From: Burkholderia ambifaria AMMD | GTDB lineage: Bacteria; Pseudomonadota; Gammaproteobacteria; Burkholderiales; Burkholderiaceae | NCBI RefSeq assembly: GCF_000203915.1 | Contig: NC_008391.1 | Span: 558,001-622,000, forward strand | DNA: 64,000 nucleotides | Reading direction: 5' to 3' | In this document: positions 52,565 through 61,530 of the stretch, piece after piece | Numbering within the stretch: the stretch's first letter is position 1 | Layout of the letters: each line of letters opens with the position of its first letter | Translations under genes and position numbers: made by a program | Notes under the pieces: generated by a model | Database searches by the model: none | What the model saw: the letters and a program-made list of their open reading frames with translations, nothing else | What the model was told of the DNA's origin: nothing

Positions 52565-53497
52565 TCAGAACCGGACCGCGTCGCCGCCCTTGAGATCGAG
52601 CATCGCGCGCGCCTCGGCCGGCGTCGCGATCTCCAGCGACAGTCCCTCGAGCACCTGCCGCATCTTCAGTACCTGCGCGGCGCTCGATTCGGCGAGCTGG
52701 CCGGGCGCGATCCACAGCGAATCCTCGAGCCCGACCCGCACGTTCGCGCCCTGTGCGGCGCCGATCGTCGCGAGCGGAATCTGGTTGCGGCCCGCGCCGA
52801 GAATCGACCACACGTAGTCCTGGCCGAACAGGCGGTCTGCCGTGCGGCGCATGTGCATCAGGTCTTCGGGGTGCGCGCCGATGCCGCCGAGCAGGCCGAA
52901 CACGCTCTGCACGAAGAACGGCGGCTTCGCGAGCCCGCGGTCGACGAAGTGCGCCAGGTTGTACAGGTGCGAGATGTCGTAGCACTCGAACTCGAACCGC
53001 GTGCCGTTCGCGCCGCAGCGCGTGAGGATCGTCTCGATGTCGGCGAACGTGTTCTTGAACACCAGATCGCGGCTCTTCTCGAGATGTTCGCGTTCCCACG
53101 GATGCTTCAGTTCGCGAAAGCGCTCGAGCATCGGATAGAGTCCGAAGTTCATCGAACCCATGTTCAGCGACGCGATTTCGGGCTGGAAATGCAGCGCGGG
53201 CTGCAGCCGTTCGTCGACGGTCATGTGCGGGCTGCCGCCCGACGTGAGATTGATCACCGCGTCGGTCTGCGCCTTGATGCGCGGCAGAAATTCGGCGAAC
53301 ACGGCCGGGTCCTGCGTCGGCTTGCCGTCCGACGGGTTGCGCGCGTGCAGATGCAGGATCGCGGCGCCGGCCTGCGCGGCCGCGACGGCGGCCGTCTCGA
53401 TCTGATGCGGCGTGACGGGCAGGTACGGCGACATCGACGGCGTGTGGATCGCGCCGGTCGGCGCGCAGGTGATGATGACTTTGCGAGCGTTTGCCAC
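52565..53497 (-). CDS. BKACE (DUF849) beta-keto acid cleavage enzyme
   Basis: A 310-residue enzyme of the BKACE family, which condenses a beta-keto acid with acetyl-CoA to give acetoacetate and a new CoA ester. Zinc-site residues are seen: His49 and His51 in ILHLHARNP, and a Glu in FEFECYD. NLTSGGSPHMTVDERLQP is also conserved. The GTG at 53497 is chosen, with AAGGA upstream. The SDR gene lies 35 bp upstream and would make the keto acid. The true substrate (for example a carnitine-like or amino keto acid) is unknown. Confidence 0.9.
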   Translation of the reverse strand: MANARKVIITCAPTGAIHTPSMSPYLPVTPHQIETAAVAAAQAGAAILHLHARNPSDGKPTQDPAVFAEFLPRIKAQTDAVINLTSGGSPHMTVDERLQPALHFQPEIASLNMGSMNFGLYPMLERFRELKHPWEREHLEKSRDLVFKNTFADIETILTRCGANGTRFEFECYDISHLYNLAHFVDRGLAKPPFFVQSVFGLLGGIGAHPEDLMHMRRTADRLFGQDYVWSILGAGRNQIPLATIGAAQGANVRVGLEDSLWIAPGQLAESSAAQVLKMRQVLEGLSLEIATPAEARAMLDLKGGDAVRF

Positions 53498-53532
53498 GAG
53501 AGGATTCCTTACGATGAGCGACGCAGGAGGCG

Positions 53533-54330
53533 TCAGAGCACTTCGACGTTGCCGCAGACGGAAATCGCCTGCCCGGTGATGCCGTGCCCGCCGGGCGAGC
53601 ACAGGAACAGCGCGGTCGCGGCGATTTCGGCCGGATCCGTCATGCGCCGCAGCGAGATCTTCTCGAGATAGCGCTTCTCCATCTCGTCGTAGCCGATGCC
53701 GAGCTGCTGCGCGCGTGCTTCGATCACGCGGCGCATCCGCGGGCCGCGTACGATGCCCGGCTGGATCGCATTCACGCGTATGCCGAGCGGCCCGAGCTCG
53801 ATCGCGAGGCTTTTCACGAGACCGACGACGGCCCACTTGGTCGCCGCATAGGGCGTGCGGAACGCGTAGCCGAGCCGCCCCGCGACCGACGACAGCGCGA
53901 TGATCGCGCCGCCGTGCTTCGCGTCACGCAACAGCGGCACCGCGCGCCGCGCGAACTGGAATTGCGCGTTCAGGTTGATCGCGATCGTCTGCTCCCACTG
54001 CACGGGGTCGATTTCGTCGATGCCGCCCGTGGGGCCGGCGATGCCTGCGTTGTTGACGAGCACGTCGAGGCCGCCGAGCGTCGTCGCTATGTCCGCGAAC
54101 ACGCGTTCGACCGCGACCGGATCGGATACGTCGGCCAGCGTCGCAGTGATCGCGGCGCGCGACGGCCGGTCCGCCAGCGCCGCGATCGCGGCTTGCGACG
54201 CATCGCACACGTGGACGCGCGCGCCGCATTCGGCGAACGCGTCGGCGATCTCGAGACCGATGCCCGACGCGCCGCCCGTCACGAGCACGCGCAGGCCGTC
54301 ATAGGGTTTCAGCAGGTCGGAAGCTGTCAT
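53533..54330 (-). CDS. SDR family oxidoreductase
   Basis: A 265-residue short-chain dehydrogenase. Motifs: VTGGASGIG, VLVNNAGIAGP, ALSSVAGRLG and TPYAATKWAV with catalytic Tyr and Lys. Asp after strand 2 (VCDAS) favours NAD. It is between the GntR regulator and BKACE on the same strand. Inference: it oxidises a beta-hydroxy acid to the beta-keto acid used by BKACE, as in carnitine-type degradation. Confidence 0.91.
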   Translation of the reverse strand: MTASDLLKPYDGLRVLVTGGASGIGLEIADAFAECGARVHVCDASQAAIAALADRPSRAAITATLADVSDPVAVERVFADIATTLGGLDVLVNNAGIAGPTGGIDEIDPVQWEQTIAINLNAQFQFARRAVPLLRDAKHGGAIIALSSVAGRLGYAFRTPYAATKWAVVGLVKSLAIELGPLGIRVNAIQPGIVRGPRMRRVIEARAQQLGIGYDEMEKRYLEKISLRRMTDPAEIAATALFLCSPGGHGITGQAISVCGNVEVL

Positions 54331-54404
54331 GCCGGGTTGTCTCCATCGTTGAAGTTATTGGATGCGGCGCGCCTTCGGGGGCTGCTTGCCGCGGAAGGTG
54401 GCCG

Positions 54405-55115
54405 CTACGGCTTCGCATTCGCGCGCCGCGGCGTCTGCTCGGCGCGCAGCGTTTCGGCGAGATCGTGCGCGGCGCCGCCGATGTCGAGCGCGATGCCGGC
54501 ACGTACGCCGGTGCCGTCGCGCCGTTCGAGCGCATCGACGATCGCGCGGTGCGCATCCATCGAGCGCCGCATGTGCGGGATATCGAGCGCGACCATGTTG
54601 AGGAACGGCCCGACGCGCATCCACAGGTTCTCGACGATCGCGAGCGTGCTTTCGCTCGCACCGTGCGCGTAGATCGCGCTGTGGAACGCGAAATTGCTCT
54701 GCAGGTAGGCGCGCGAACGGCCGGCCTCGACCTGCGCCTGCATCGTTTCGCAGGTCTTGCGTACGGCAGCGATCTGCGCGTCGGTCATCCGTGCGCACGC
54801 GCGTTCGGCGATGCATCCCTCGAGCGCGATCCGCACGTCGCGCAGTTCGTCGAGCATGTCGAGCGTCATCGGCGGCACGACGAGCGCGCGGTTCGGGCCG
54901 TCGACCAGCGCGCGTTCGGCGCGCAGCCGCGTGAGCGCGGCGCGCACGGGCATCGTCGACGAGCCGACCGCCTCGGCGACGCTGCGCAGGCTCAGCGCCT
55001 GACCGGGCGCGAAACGGCCGCTCATCAGCGCTTCGCGCAGTTGCTGGTAGACCTTGTCGGCCATCGTTTCCGATTCGATGACTTTCAGTGCGGGCGGGAC
55101 GATACGGGGTGCCAA
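54405..55115 (-). CDS. GntR (FadR/VanR-type) regulator of the BKACE group
   Basis: A 236-residue GntR regulator. The winged HTH is in MADKVYQQLREALMSGRFAPG and LSLRSVAEAVGSSTMPVRAALTRL; the C-terminal FCD domain is all-helical. I use a TTG at 55115 because AGGAG lies 9 bp before it and the region to the next ATG (55064) is conserved-looking; ATG 55064 is the alternative. It heads the leftward group with SDR, BKACE and MFS, and is likely their repressor. Confidence 0.87.
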   Translation of the reverse strand: MAPRIVPPALKVIESETMADKVYQQLREALMSGRFAPGQALSLRSVAEAVGSSTMPVRAALTRLRAERALVDGPNRALVVPPMTLDMLDELRDVRIALEGCIAERACARMTDAQIAAVRKTCETMQAQVEAGRSRAYLQSNFAFHSAIYAHGASESTLAIVENLWMRVGPFLNMVALDIPHMRRSMDAHRAIVDALERRDGTGVRAGIALDIGGAAHDLAETLRAEQTPRRANAKP

Positions 55116-55439
55116 GGCCGGGGTTCTCCTGAGTTTGATCTGCGATCTGTGATCACACTTGCGATGGGCAAAGTGTTGTCGATGGGGGCCGGTGGCGTCA
55201 AGGAGTTCGAGGTAGGGGAAAACGCGGGGCGCGAAGCGGGGTGTGGCCGGTGCTAACAAGAATGTGGCGGGGTGTGACGGGGCATACGTCCATCGGGAGT
55301 TAATTCCGTGTTACTGGTGGTAATGACGCCATATTCACCTATAAACCACAATATCAGGGAATTAAAGTTCTTGAGCATGCTAACGCTTTAACTCTATAAT
55401 ATTGTGGGTTATATGCCCTATGGCGCCACAAGACACATT
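55116..55439. promoter_or_regulatory. AT-rich control region of hipBA
   Basis: This stretch holds no gene. A promoter TTGAGC (55371-55376), 18-bp spacer, TATAAT (55395-55400) points right. Two 14-bp copies in inverted order, differing at one base, flank it: 55341-55354 and 55399-55412, with exact cores CCACAATAT and ATATTGTGG. They are 44 bp apart, so a HipB dimer pair could loop or cover the promoter. The region is far richer in A and T than its surroundings. Confidence 0.7.
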
Positions 55440-55757
55440 ATGTTGGAATTAAGCTTTCGCAAGCCCGCTGAAATCGTCACACTCCTTTGCGAGCGGCTTC
55501 GCACGGAGCGTTTGGCGTTGCAACTCACCCAGGCCGACGTGGCGGCGCGTGCCGGCGTCGGCGCCAATACCGTGTCTAACCTGGAAGCCGGACGCAATGT
55601 GAGCCTCGAAACGGTCATTCGTGTCGCCATGGTTCTTGGACGAAGCAAGGAACTCGAAGCGCTGTTCCTGCCGAAGCTCGATAGCCTGGAAGACGTTCAC
55701 CGGTATGAAAAGAGCGCCAAACGTCAGCGCGTCAAGAGGACGACGAACAATGATTGA
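55440..55757 (+). CDS. hipB: HipB-type antitoxin (XRE family)
   Basis: A 105-residue Cro/C1-type DNA-binding antitoxin. The HTH is LTQADVAARAGVGANTVSNLEAG. The ATG at 55440 is preferred because the promoter's start site would be near 55406; the GTG at 55404 would be outside the transcript. It overlaps the HipA gene by 8 bp. By analogy with other hipBA loci, it represses the operon with HipA and neutralises the kinase. Confidence 0.88.
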   Translation: MLELSFRKPAEIVTLLCERLRTERLALQLTQADVAARAGVGANTVSNLEAGRNVSLETVIRVAMVLGRSKELEALFLPKLDSLEDVHRYEKSAKRQRVKRTTNND

Positions 55758-57009
55758 GCGGGTCGATGTCTACTACGACGGCTGGGGGGAGCACTGGCTG
55801 TGGGGATCGCTGGTCTCGACGACGGCCATCACGGGGCGCCCGTTGATCGTATTCGAATATAGCGATGACGCACGCAAGAGGGGGCTCGAGCTGTCGTCTT
55901 ATGCACTCCCTGTGCATGGGAGCAGGCTGCGCAAGGATTTTCCGGCCCATCAGCTAGGGCTGCCCGGGCCGGTCTATGATGCGCTGCCCGACGGATGGGG
56001 CATGTTGCTGATGGATCGGTTGTTCAAACGCCGCGGCCTCAACGCGGCACGCATCGGGCCGCTGGAGCGGCTGGCTTACATCGGCAGCCATGCGATGGGG
56101 GCCATGTCGTTCGAGCCCGTCGCGCCCGAGATCCAGGAGCCGCAGCCGAATATTCCCCTGGATCGGCTCGCGGCCGAGGTACAGGAAGTCCTCGATGGTG
56201 AAGGCGGAGCGTTCCTTCATCAGTTGCTGCAGGTGGGCGGTTCTCCGCAAGGCGCCAGGCCGAAGGCGCTGGTCTATCGCGATCCGCGCTCCGGCGTCTT
56301 TACCACGGCCCCCGCGGCGGATTTTGACGCGTGGCTGGTCAAGTTCCCGGCGCGGCAGGAGCATCCGGAGGTGTGCGCGATCGAGATGGTCTACGCCGAG
56401 TGCTTGCGCATGTGCGGCATCGAGACGCCGGACACGTTGCATTTCGATTTGCCGGGCGGGATGGCGGCATTTGCATCCAGGCGTTTCGATCGACGGGACG
56501 GTCTGCGCGTGCCCATGCAAAGCGTCGCTGCGTTTACCGGTGCCGATTACAAAACGCCGGGTGCGCTGGATTACGTGAATTTCCTGCGTGCGACCCACAT
56601 GTGCACCAATGACGTCCGCGAAAAGGCGCGGGCGTTCGAGCGGGCTGTCTTCAACGTCGCCTTCAACAACCGGGACGATCATCCCAAGAACTTCGCGTAC
56701 ATCATGGCGCGATCCGGCGAGTGGAAGCTCGCGCCGGCCTATGACGTGACATTCTGCGAGGGACCGGGCGGTTATCACCAGATGGACGTCATGGGCGAGG
56801 CGCTGCAGATCGACCGAGCGGCCTTGCTCGGGCTGGCAAAGGAGGCGGAGATTTCCGCCGCGGCGGCCGGCGACATGATCGACCGAATGTGCTCGGTGGC
56901 CAGCCGATGGTCGGCCATTGCGACGCGCGACTATCAGGGGGGCATCACCGACGATACCCTGATGCACATTCAGCATCGGATCGACGAGAACGTTGCGCTG
57001 CTCAGCTAG
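55750..57009 (+). CDS. hipA: HipA-type serine/threonine kinase toxin
   Basis: A 419-residue HipA kinase. The Gly-rich loop is VGGSPQGARPK (162-172), with Ser165 as the probable autophosphorylation site; the ATP lysine is in WLVKFP (Lys198); the catalytic loop is NNRDDHPKNF (306-315); the metal aspartate is in YDV (Asp332). All key residues are intact. In E. coli HipA, phosphorylation of glutamyl-tRNA synthetase causes persistence; this target is only inferred here. Codon use is less GC-biased than the neighbours, suggesting acquisition. Confidence 0.92.
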   Translation: MIERVDVYYDGWGEHWLWGSLVSTTAITGRPLIVFEYSDDARKRGLELSSYALPVHGSRLRKDFPAHQLGLPGPVYDALPDGWGMLLMDRLFKRRGLNAARIGPLERLAYIGSHAMGAMSFEPVAPEIQEPQPNIPLDRLAAEVQEVLDGEGGAFLHQLLQVGGSPQGARPKALVYRDPRSGVFTTAPAADFDAWLVKFPARQEHPEVCAIEMVYAECLRMCGIETPDTLHFDLPGGMAAFASRRFDRRDGLRVPMQSVAAFTGADYKTPGALDYVNFLRATHMCTNDVREKARAFERAVFNVAFNNRDDHPKNFAYIMARSGEWKLAPAYDVTFCEGPGGYHQMDVMGEALQIDRAALLGLAKEAEISAAAAGDMIDRMCSVASRWSAIATRDYQGGITDDTLMHIQHRIDENVALLS

Positions 57010-57024
57010 TGCAACGGCGACTGC

Positions 57025-58443
57025 TCAGCGTGCCGGCTCGTCGGTCAGCGTGCCGAGAAACGCGACGATATCCTTGATGTCCTGCTCGGTCATCGCGGGC
57101 TTGTCGCCCGGCTTGCGATCGAACGGCGCATCGGTCACGTCGACGTTCGCGCGGTACTTCGGCGGAATATCGTCGTACTCGTCGACCTTGCCGTCCGCGC
57201 CGCGCGAATAGAACTTCTGCGGCGAGATGCTGCGCTCGTTGTAGAACGCCATGACCTGGTCGAGCGTATGGAACACGCCGTTGTGGAAGAACACCTGGCG
57301 CGTCGCCGCGTTGCGCAGCGTCGGCGTGAGGAACATCCCGCAGTACTGCGTCTGGTCCTTCAGGTCCTCGCGGAACGGCCCGCACACGCCGAGATCGTGA
57401 AACGCCGGGTTGCGGTTCTGCGCGAGCGCCTGGTTGCGCGGCGCGCCGAGCGCCTCGTACTGGTAGTCGGTAAACATCGGCGGCAGGCCGTCCTTGCCGG
57501 GCTTGGACAGATGGCAGCCCGCGCAATTCGCCTTGTCCGGATCGTTGAAGAGCCTCAGCCCGCGCAACTCGGCCTGCGTCAGGCGCGCGCGGCCCTCGAG
57601 CCAGCGATCGTACTTGCTGTTGTACGGATGGAACGACGGATCCTCGACCTGATACCGCGCGATCGCGAACATCGCCTCCGACACCAGAAGCTGCGGGCTG
57701 GAGAACACGCGCGCGCCGAACAACTGCTCGAGCTGCGCGCGATGCGACGACTGCGCGAGCTTGCGCGCGACGTCGTCGATGCTCGCATTCGCCATCTCGA
57801 CCGGATTCAGCAGCGGTCCGAACGCCTGCTGCTGCAGCGTATCGGCGCGGCCATCCCAGAACATCCCGCCCTGCGGCACGAGCTGCGGCGCGGCCGACGT
57901 GCCGGCCACCTTCTGCGCCTTCACGACGCCGGCCGCGGCTGCCGCCTGCTGCGCGACGCTCGGCGCGGCGTCGTTTTCGCCCGCATCGGGGCCGATGCTG
58001 AAATTCGGCTGGCGGTACAGGTACATCAGCGACGGCGGCGGACGGTAACCCTGCTGCGTCATCGCGAGGCCGCCGGGCTGCACGTCGAGCCCGTTCGGCG
58101 GCCCGTATGCATGATCGGGGCTGTGGCACGACGCGCACGACTGCTTGCCGGACGCCGACAGCGACGGATCGGCGAACAGTGCACGCCCAAGTTGCGCGAC
58201 CGCGGACAGCGGCTGCGCGGCCGGGCGCTGCAGCACGACCGGATGCGGATTCGCGCCCGTCCAGTCGGCGACGACGTCGCCGATCGCCGCCGGCGTGCGG
58301 GCCGGAAACGCGATCGCGAACGCGCCGTAGCCGAGCACGGCCGCGCCGAGCACGAACGCCGCGCGGCGCAGCACGCGGGCAGGGGAACGCGGCGCGGCGG
58401 CGCCGGATGCGTCGGGAGACGGGAACGCGGGACGAGCTGTCAT
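57025..58443 (-). CDS. MauG/CcpA-type di-haem cytochrome c peroxidase
   Basis: A 472-residue exported protein with two haem-binding motifs, CASCH (Cys103, Cys106, His107) and CAGCH (Cys307, Cys310, His311). An N-terminal membrane anchor/signal is at about 27-46. The start at 58443 is the first Met before the signal. It follows an acid phosphatase-like lipoprotein gene on the same strand. Family members reduce H2O2 in the periplasm or modify proteins; the partner is unknown. Confidence 0.91.
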   Translation of the reverse strand: MTARPAFPSPDASGAAAPRSPARVLRRAAFVLGAAVLGYGAFAIAFPARTPAAIGDVVADWTGANPHPVVLQRPAAQPLSAVAQLGRALFADPSLSASGKQSCASCHSPDHAYGPPNGLDVQPGGLAMTQQGYRPPPSLMYLYRQPNFSIGPDAGENDAAPSVAQQAAAAAGVVKAQKVAGTSAAPQLVPQGGMFWDGRADTLQQQAFGPLLNPVEMANASIDDVARKLAQSSHRAQLEQLFGARVFSSPQLLVSEAMFAIARYQVEDPSFHPYNSKYDRWLEGRARLTQAELRGLRLFNDPDKANCAGCHLSKPGKDGLPPMFTDYQYEALGAPRNQALAQNRNPAFHDLGVCGPFREDLKDQTQYCGMFLTPTLRNAATRQVFFHNGVFHTLDQVMAFYNERSISPQKFYSRGADGKVDEYDDIPPKYRANVDVTDAPFDRKPGDKPAMTEQDIKDIVAFLGTLTDEPAR

Positions 58444-58495
58444 GCTGTCGGTCGAAAGTCGGGCGCGGCGTAAAGGCGGCGCGTTGAATGGAAAC

Positions 58496-58518
58496 GGCCG
58501 GCGCACGATGCGCCGGCC
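58496..58518 (-). terminator. Perfect hairpin after the phosphatase gene
   Basis: GGCCGGCGCA-CGA-TGCGCCGGCC is a perfect 10-bp stem, 33 bp after the phosphatase stop reading leftward, followed by GTTTCC. It is probably a terminator or processing point before the peroxidase gene. Confidence 0.5.
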
Positions 58519-58551
58519 TGCTGCTTGCTGTTACCGGTCAGGCAGTACCGG

Positions 58552-60225
58552 TCAGATCGACGGCGCCGCGCTCAGCACGGTGCCTTGCGTCGGATCGAGA
58601 TACAGCGGCGCCGTATTCGGCTTCGACGCGAAGTCGAACAGCCCGCGCAGGTCGCCCGCCGTCGCATCGAACGAACCGCCGCCGATGCGCTGGCCGCCGA
58701 GCCAGTTGTCCTCGATGAAGCGCACGACGGACGCCTGGTCGATCATCGTGTGGTCGACATAGTTCTGCTTCGCGTACGGCGAGATCACGACCAGCGGAAT
58801 GCGCACACCCGGGCCGCAGCTGCCATTCACGGTGCCGCCGTTCACGCCGGTGGTGCCGCCCGTGCCGCATGCGCCGTTGCCGTTCACCTGGTCGACCGCA
58901 TCGGACGACGCGTGGGTCGGCGCCGTGTACGCGTGGTCGTACCAGCCGTCGGAGTCGTCATAGGTGACGATCACGGCCGTGTTCTGCCAGTCCGGCTGCT
59001 GCTGCAGGAAGTTGACGACCTTCGTCACGAACGCCTGCTCGTCGAGCGGATCCGAGTAGCCCGCGTGCGCATCCTGCGCGGCTGGCGCCTTGAGGAAGCT
59101 GACCGACGGGAAATTGCCGGCCTTCACGGCCGCGAAGAAATCGTCGCTGTCGTACTGGTGGTTCGCCGGCTCGGCCGTCTTGCCGTCGGCCTGGACGCTC
59201 GAACCGATCGCCGCGATGCTGCTCGGACGCGTGTGCTGCGGGTTCGCGGTCGACGCGTAGTACTGAAACCAGTTGTGGTGCGGGATGTAGTCGGCCGTCG
59301 CCGCGTTCACGGCGGTGGCGACGGTGCTGCGGTTACAGCCGGTCGTGCCGTTGCCGTTGGTCGTCGACAGGTTGAAGCCGCCCATGAAGCCGCCCCACGT
59401 GATCTTCGCGGCGTTCAGCAGGTCGCCGATGTTCTTGCCGCTCATCATCGCCTGGTCGGTCGTGCTCGAGCACACGTCGAAGCCGGGGTCGACGTCGTTG
59501 ATCATCGTGAAGCCGCCCTGGCCGTCGTTGATGTAGTACGAGGTGGCCGCGAGCGTCGACGGCTGCTTCGACGTCTTGACGATCTGCATCCCGTTGGTCT
59601 GGCCCGACACGACGTTCAGCGCGCCCGGCGTCGACGGGCCGTAGACCGTCGTATATGCGTTGTCGCTCATCGCGAAGCGCTGTGCGTAGTTCCACAGCGC
59701 GGTGACGGTGTTGCCGTCGAAGTAACCCATCACCTGGCCCTTCGTGCCGAACGCGCCGGCGCCGCCGGACGAGCCCTTGCCGGTGTATTTCGGGAACAGG
59801 TCGGCGAGGCCGTTGTCCTCGGCCTGCTGCTCGGCCGTGTACGCGTGGTTCTGGTCGGCCGTCGCGGCCTGCGTGCGGTCGAGGCGGAACGGGTTCGCGG
59901 CGTCGGTGCCGTTGGCCGTGTTCGTGAAGTTCGGGTTCGCGGTCAGCAGCGTGCCCGTCAGCCCGTTGATCGTCGGCGTGCCGGGCTTGGCGGTGAAGGC
60001 CGGTTCGCCGGACGGGTTCGACGCGTTCGGGTAAGTGCCGAAGTAGTGGTCGAACGACACGTTTTCGCCGTAGATCACGACGACGTGCTTGATCGGCGTG
60101 GCGGTCTGCAGTGCATCCTGCGACGACACCGCGGGCGTCGACGTCGGATCGTCGCTGCCGCCGCAGGCGAACAGCGCAAGCGCTGCGGCTGCACAGGCGG
60201 TGACGAGCAAGGCTTGACGGAACAT
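58552..60225 (-). CDS. AcpA-like acid phosphatase/phospholipase C family lipoprotein
   Basis: A 557-residue exported enzyme of the alkaline phosphatase superfamily (AcpA/phospholipase C). The lipobox is LFACGG (Cys near residue 21). The metal site IYGENVSFDHYFGTYPN is near the start, and VTYDDSDGWYDHAY and VRIPLVVISPYAK are near the end. It hydrolyses phosphomonoesters or phospholipids in the outer envelope. It is upstream of the di-haem peroxidase gene. Confidence 0.9.
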   Translation of the reverse strand: MFRQALLVTACAAAALALFACGGSDDPTSTPAVSSQDALQTATPIKHVVVIYGENVSFDHYFGTYPNASNPSGEPAFTAKPGTPTINGLTGTLLTANPNFTNTANGTDAANPFRLDRTQAATADQNHAYTAEQQAEDNGLADLFPKYTGKGSSGGAGAFGTKGQVMGYFDGNTVTALWNYAQRFAMSDNAYTTVYGPSTPGALNVVSGQTNGMQIVKTSKQPSTLAATSYYINDGQGGFTMINDVDPGFDVCSSTTDQAMMSGKNIGDLLNAAKITWGGFMGGFNLSTTNGNGTTGCNRSTVATAVNAATADYIPHHNWFQYYASTANPQHTRPSSIAAIGSSVQADGKTAEPANHQYDSDDFFAAVKAGNFPSVSFLKAPAAQDAHAGYSDPLDEQAFVTKVVNFLQQQPDWQNTAVIVTYDDSDGWYDHAYTAPTHASSDAVDQVNGNGACGTGGTTGVNGGTVNGSCGPGVRIPLVVISPYAKQNYVDHTMIDQASVVRFIEDNWLGGQRIGGGSFDATAGDLRGLFDFASKPNTAPLYLDPTQGTVLSAAPSI

Positions 60226-60624
60226 CGGGAAACTCCAGGTGAGGTGGTCGATGGTGGAGAGCGGCCCCGTCGTCGTCTCGGTTCGGCGCGGGGCTCGTGA
60301 TGGAGCACCGGCATTGAAACAGCCCGGTATGAAGATATGGGGGCGAATCGGTTTCGCGACGGTTGCGCCGCGGTATCGATTCCATTACGGCGAGACGCGG
60401 CGCGAAAGACAGTGGAAAGGCACGGGCCGATGCAACCGGCGCGACACATTCGGCGGCGGGTGCGGTCGTCGCCGTGGATGCCGCGCCGGGCGGGCCGCGG
60501 CACGTGCCGGGTGTGTCGGTCCACGCGGTCGTGCAGCGGCTTTTTTGACAATCCGGTGACACATTCATACGATGATCGGCCCCGGCAACGATTTCGCGTT
60601 GCCGGCCGTCAGCGAGTATTCAAC
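60226..60624. other. Intergenic region between phosphatase and EamA genes
   Basis: No gene is supported between the divergent starts. The right-hand part carries the EamA promoter (60545-60573). Nothing else convincing was seen; the remainder is GC-rich, with rejected short frames. Confidence 0.5.
60545..60573 (+). promoter_or_regulatory. Sigma-70 promoter of the EamA gene
   Basis: TTGACA (60545-60550), a 17-bp spacer and TACGAT (60568-60573). The -35 is perfect and the -10 differs at two positions. The predicted leader to the GTG at 60625 is about 45 nt. Confidence 0.65.
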
Positions 60625-61482
60625 GTGCCGATCCCCGTTCTGCTTGCCGTCCTGTGTGCCGCCTTCCTGCATGCGTCATGGAATGCGCTCGTGCGCAGCA
60701 GCGGCGACCGGCTGCGCTCGGCCACGGTGCTGCAGATCGCGATCGGGCTGTTCGCGCTGCTGTTCCTGCCGGGCGCCGCGCCGATCACGCCCGCGAGCTG
60801 GGCCTGCGTCGTCGCGTCGGCGGTGATCCATGTCGTCTATACGTTGCTGCTGGTGCGCGCGTACGAGCACGGCGACCTGAGCGTTGCTTATCCGGTTGCG
60901 CGCGGCACCGCGCCGCTGCTGGTCACGCTGGGCGCGGCGGTGTTCGCGGGCGAGCGCCTGAGCGTGGGCGCGCAATGCGGACTCGTGCTGATCTGCGCCG
61001 GCATTCTGGCGATCGGGCTCGAGCGCAGGCGGGGTGCGCCACACCGGATGACGCCCGTGTTGCTCACCGCGTTCGCGACCGGCGTATCGATCGCCGCGTA
61101 CAGCGTGGTCGACGGGATCGGCGTGCGGGAAAGCGGCAGCACGGTCGGCTATACGGGGTGGATGTTCGTGCTGACGGGGCTACTGATGGCCGCGTATTAC
61201 CGGCTGCGCGCGGGGCCGCTGCGGCTCACGCACGATATCGGCGAGACGGCGAAGGCCGCGGGCGGCGGCATGTTCGCGGCGCTCGCGTACGGGATCGTGA
61301 TCTGGGCGATGGATCGCGCGCCGATGGGGCCGGTGTCGGCGCTGCGCGAAACGAGCGTGGTGTTCGCGGCGCTGATCGCGCGCGTGTATCTCGGCGAGCG
61401 GCTGACGCCGCGTCGGGCGGGCGGGTGTCTGGTGATTGCCTGCGGGGCGCTGCTGATCAGCGCGTTCGAGGCGGTGCGGTGA
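60625..61482 (+). CDS. EamA/DMT family exporter
   Basis: A 285-residue inner-membrane protein with about ten helices in two EamA repeats: FLHASWNALVRSSGDR in the first and GTAPLLVTLGAAVFAGERLS at its end; the second repeat ends SVVFAALIARVYLGERL. DMT proteins export amino acids or other small metabolites. The GTG at 60625 begins the family alignment; an ATG further upstream would lie before the predicted promoter. The substrate is unknown. Confidence 0.87.
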   Translation: MPIPVLLAVLCAAFLHASWNALVRSSGDRLRSATVLQIAIGLFALLFLPGAAPITPASWACVVASAVIHVVYTLLLVRAYEHGDLSVAYPVARGTAPLLVTLGAAVFAGERLSVGAQCGLVLICAGILAIGLERRRGAPHRMTPVLLTAFATGVSIAAYSVVDGIGVRESGSTVGYTGWMFVLTGLLMAAYYRLRAGPLRLTHDIGETAKAAGGGMFAALAYGIVIWAMDRAPMGPVSALRETSVVFAALIARVYLGERLTPRRAGGCLVIACGALLISAFEAVR

Positions 61483-61530
61483 GCGCGACGGGCGAACTCG
61501 CGGCCCGCGGCAGCGCGTGGCCATCCACCA

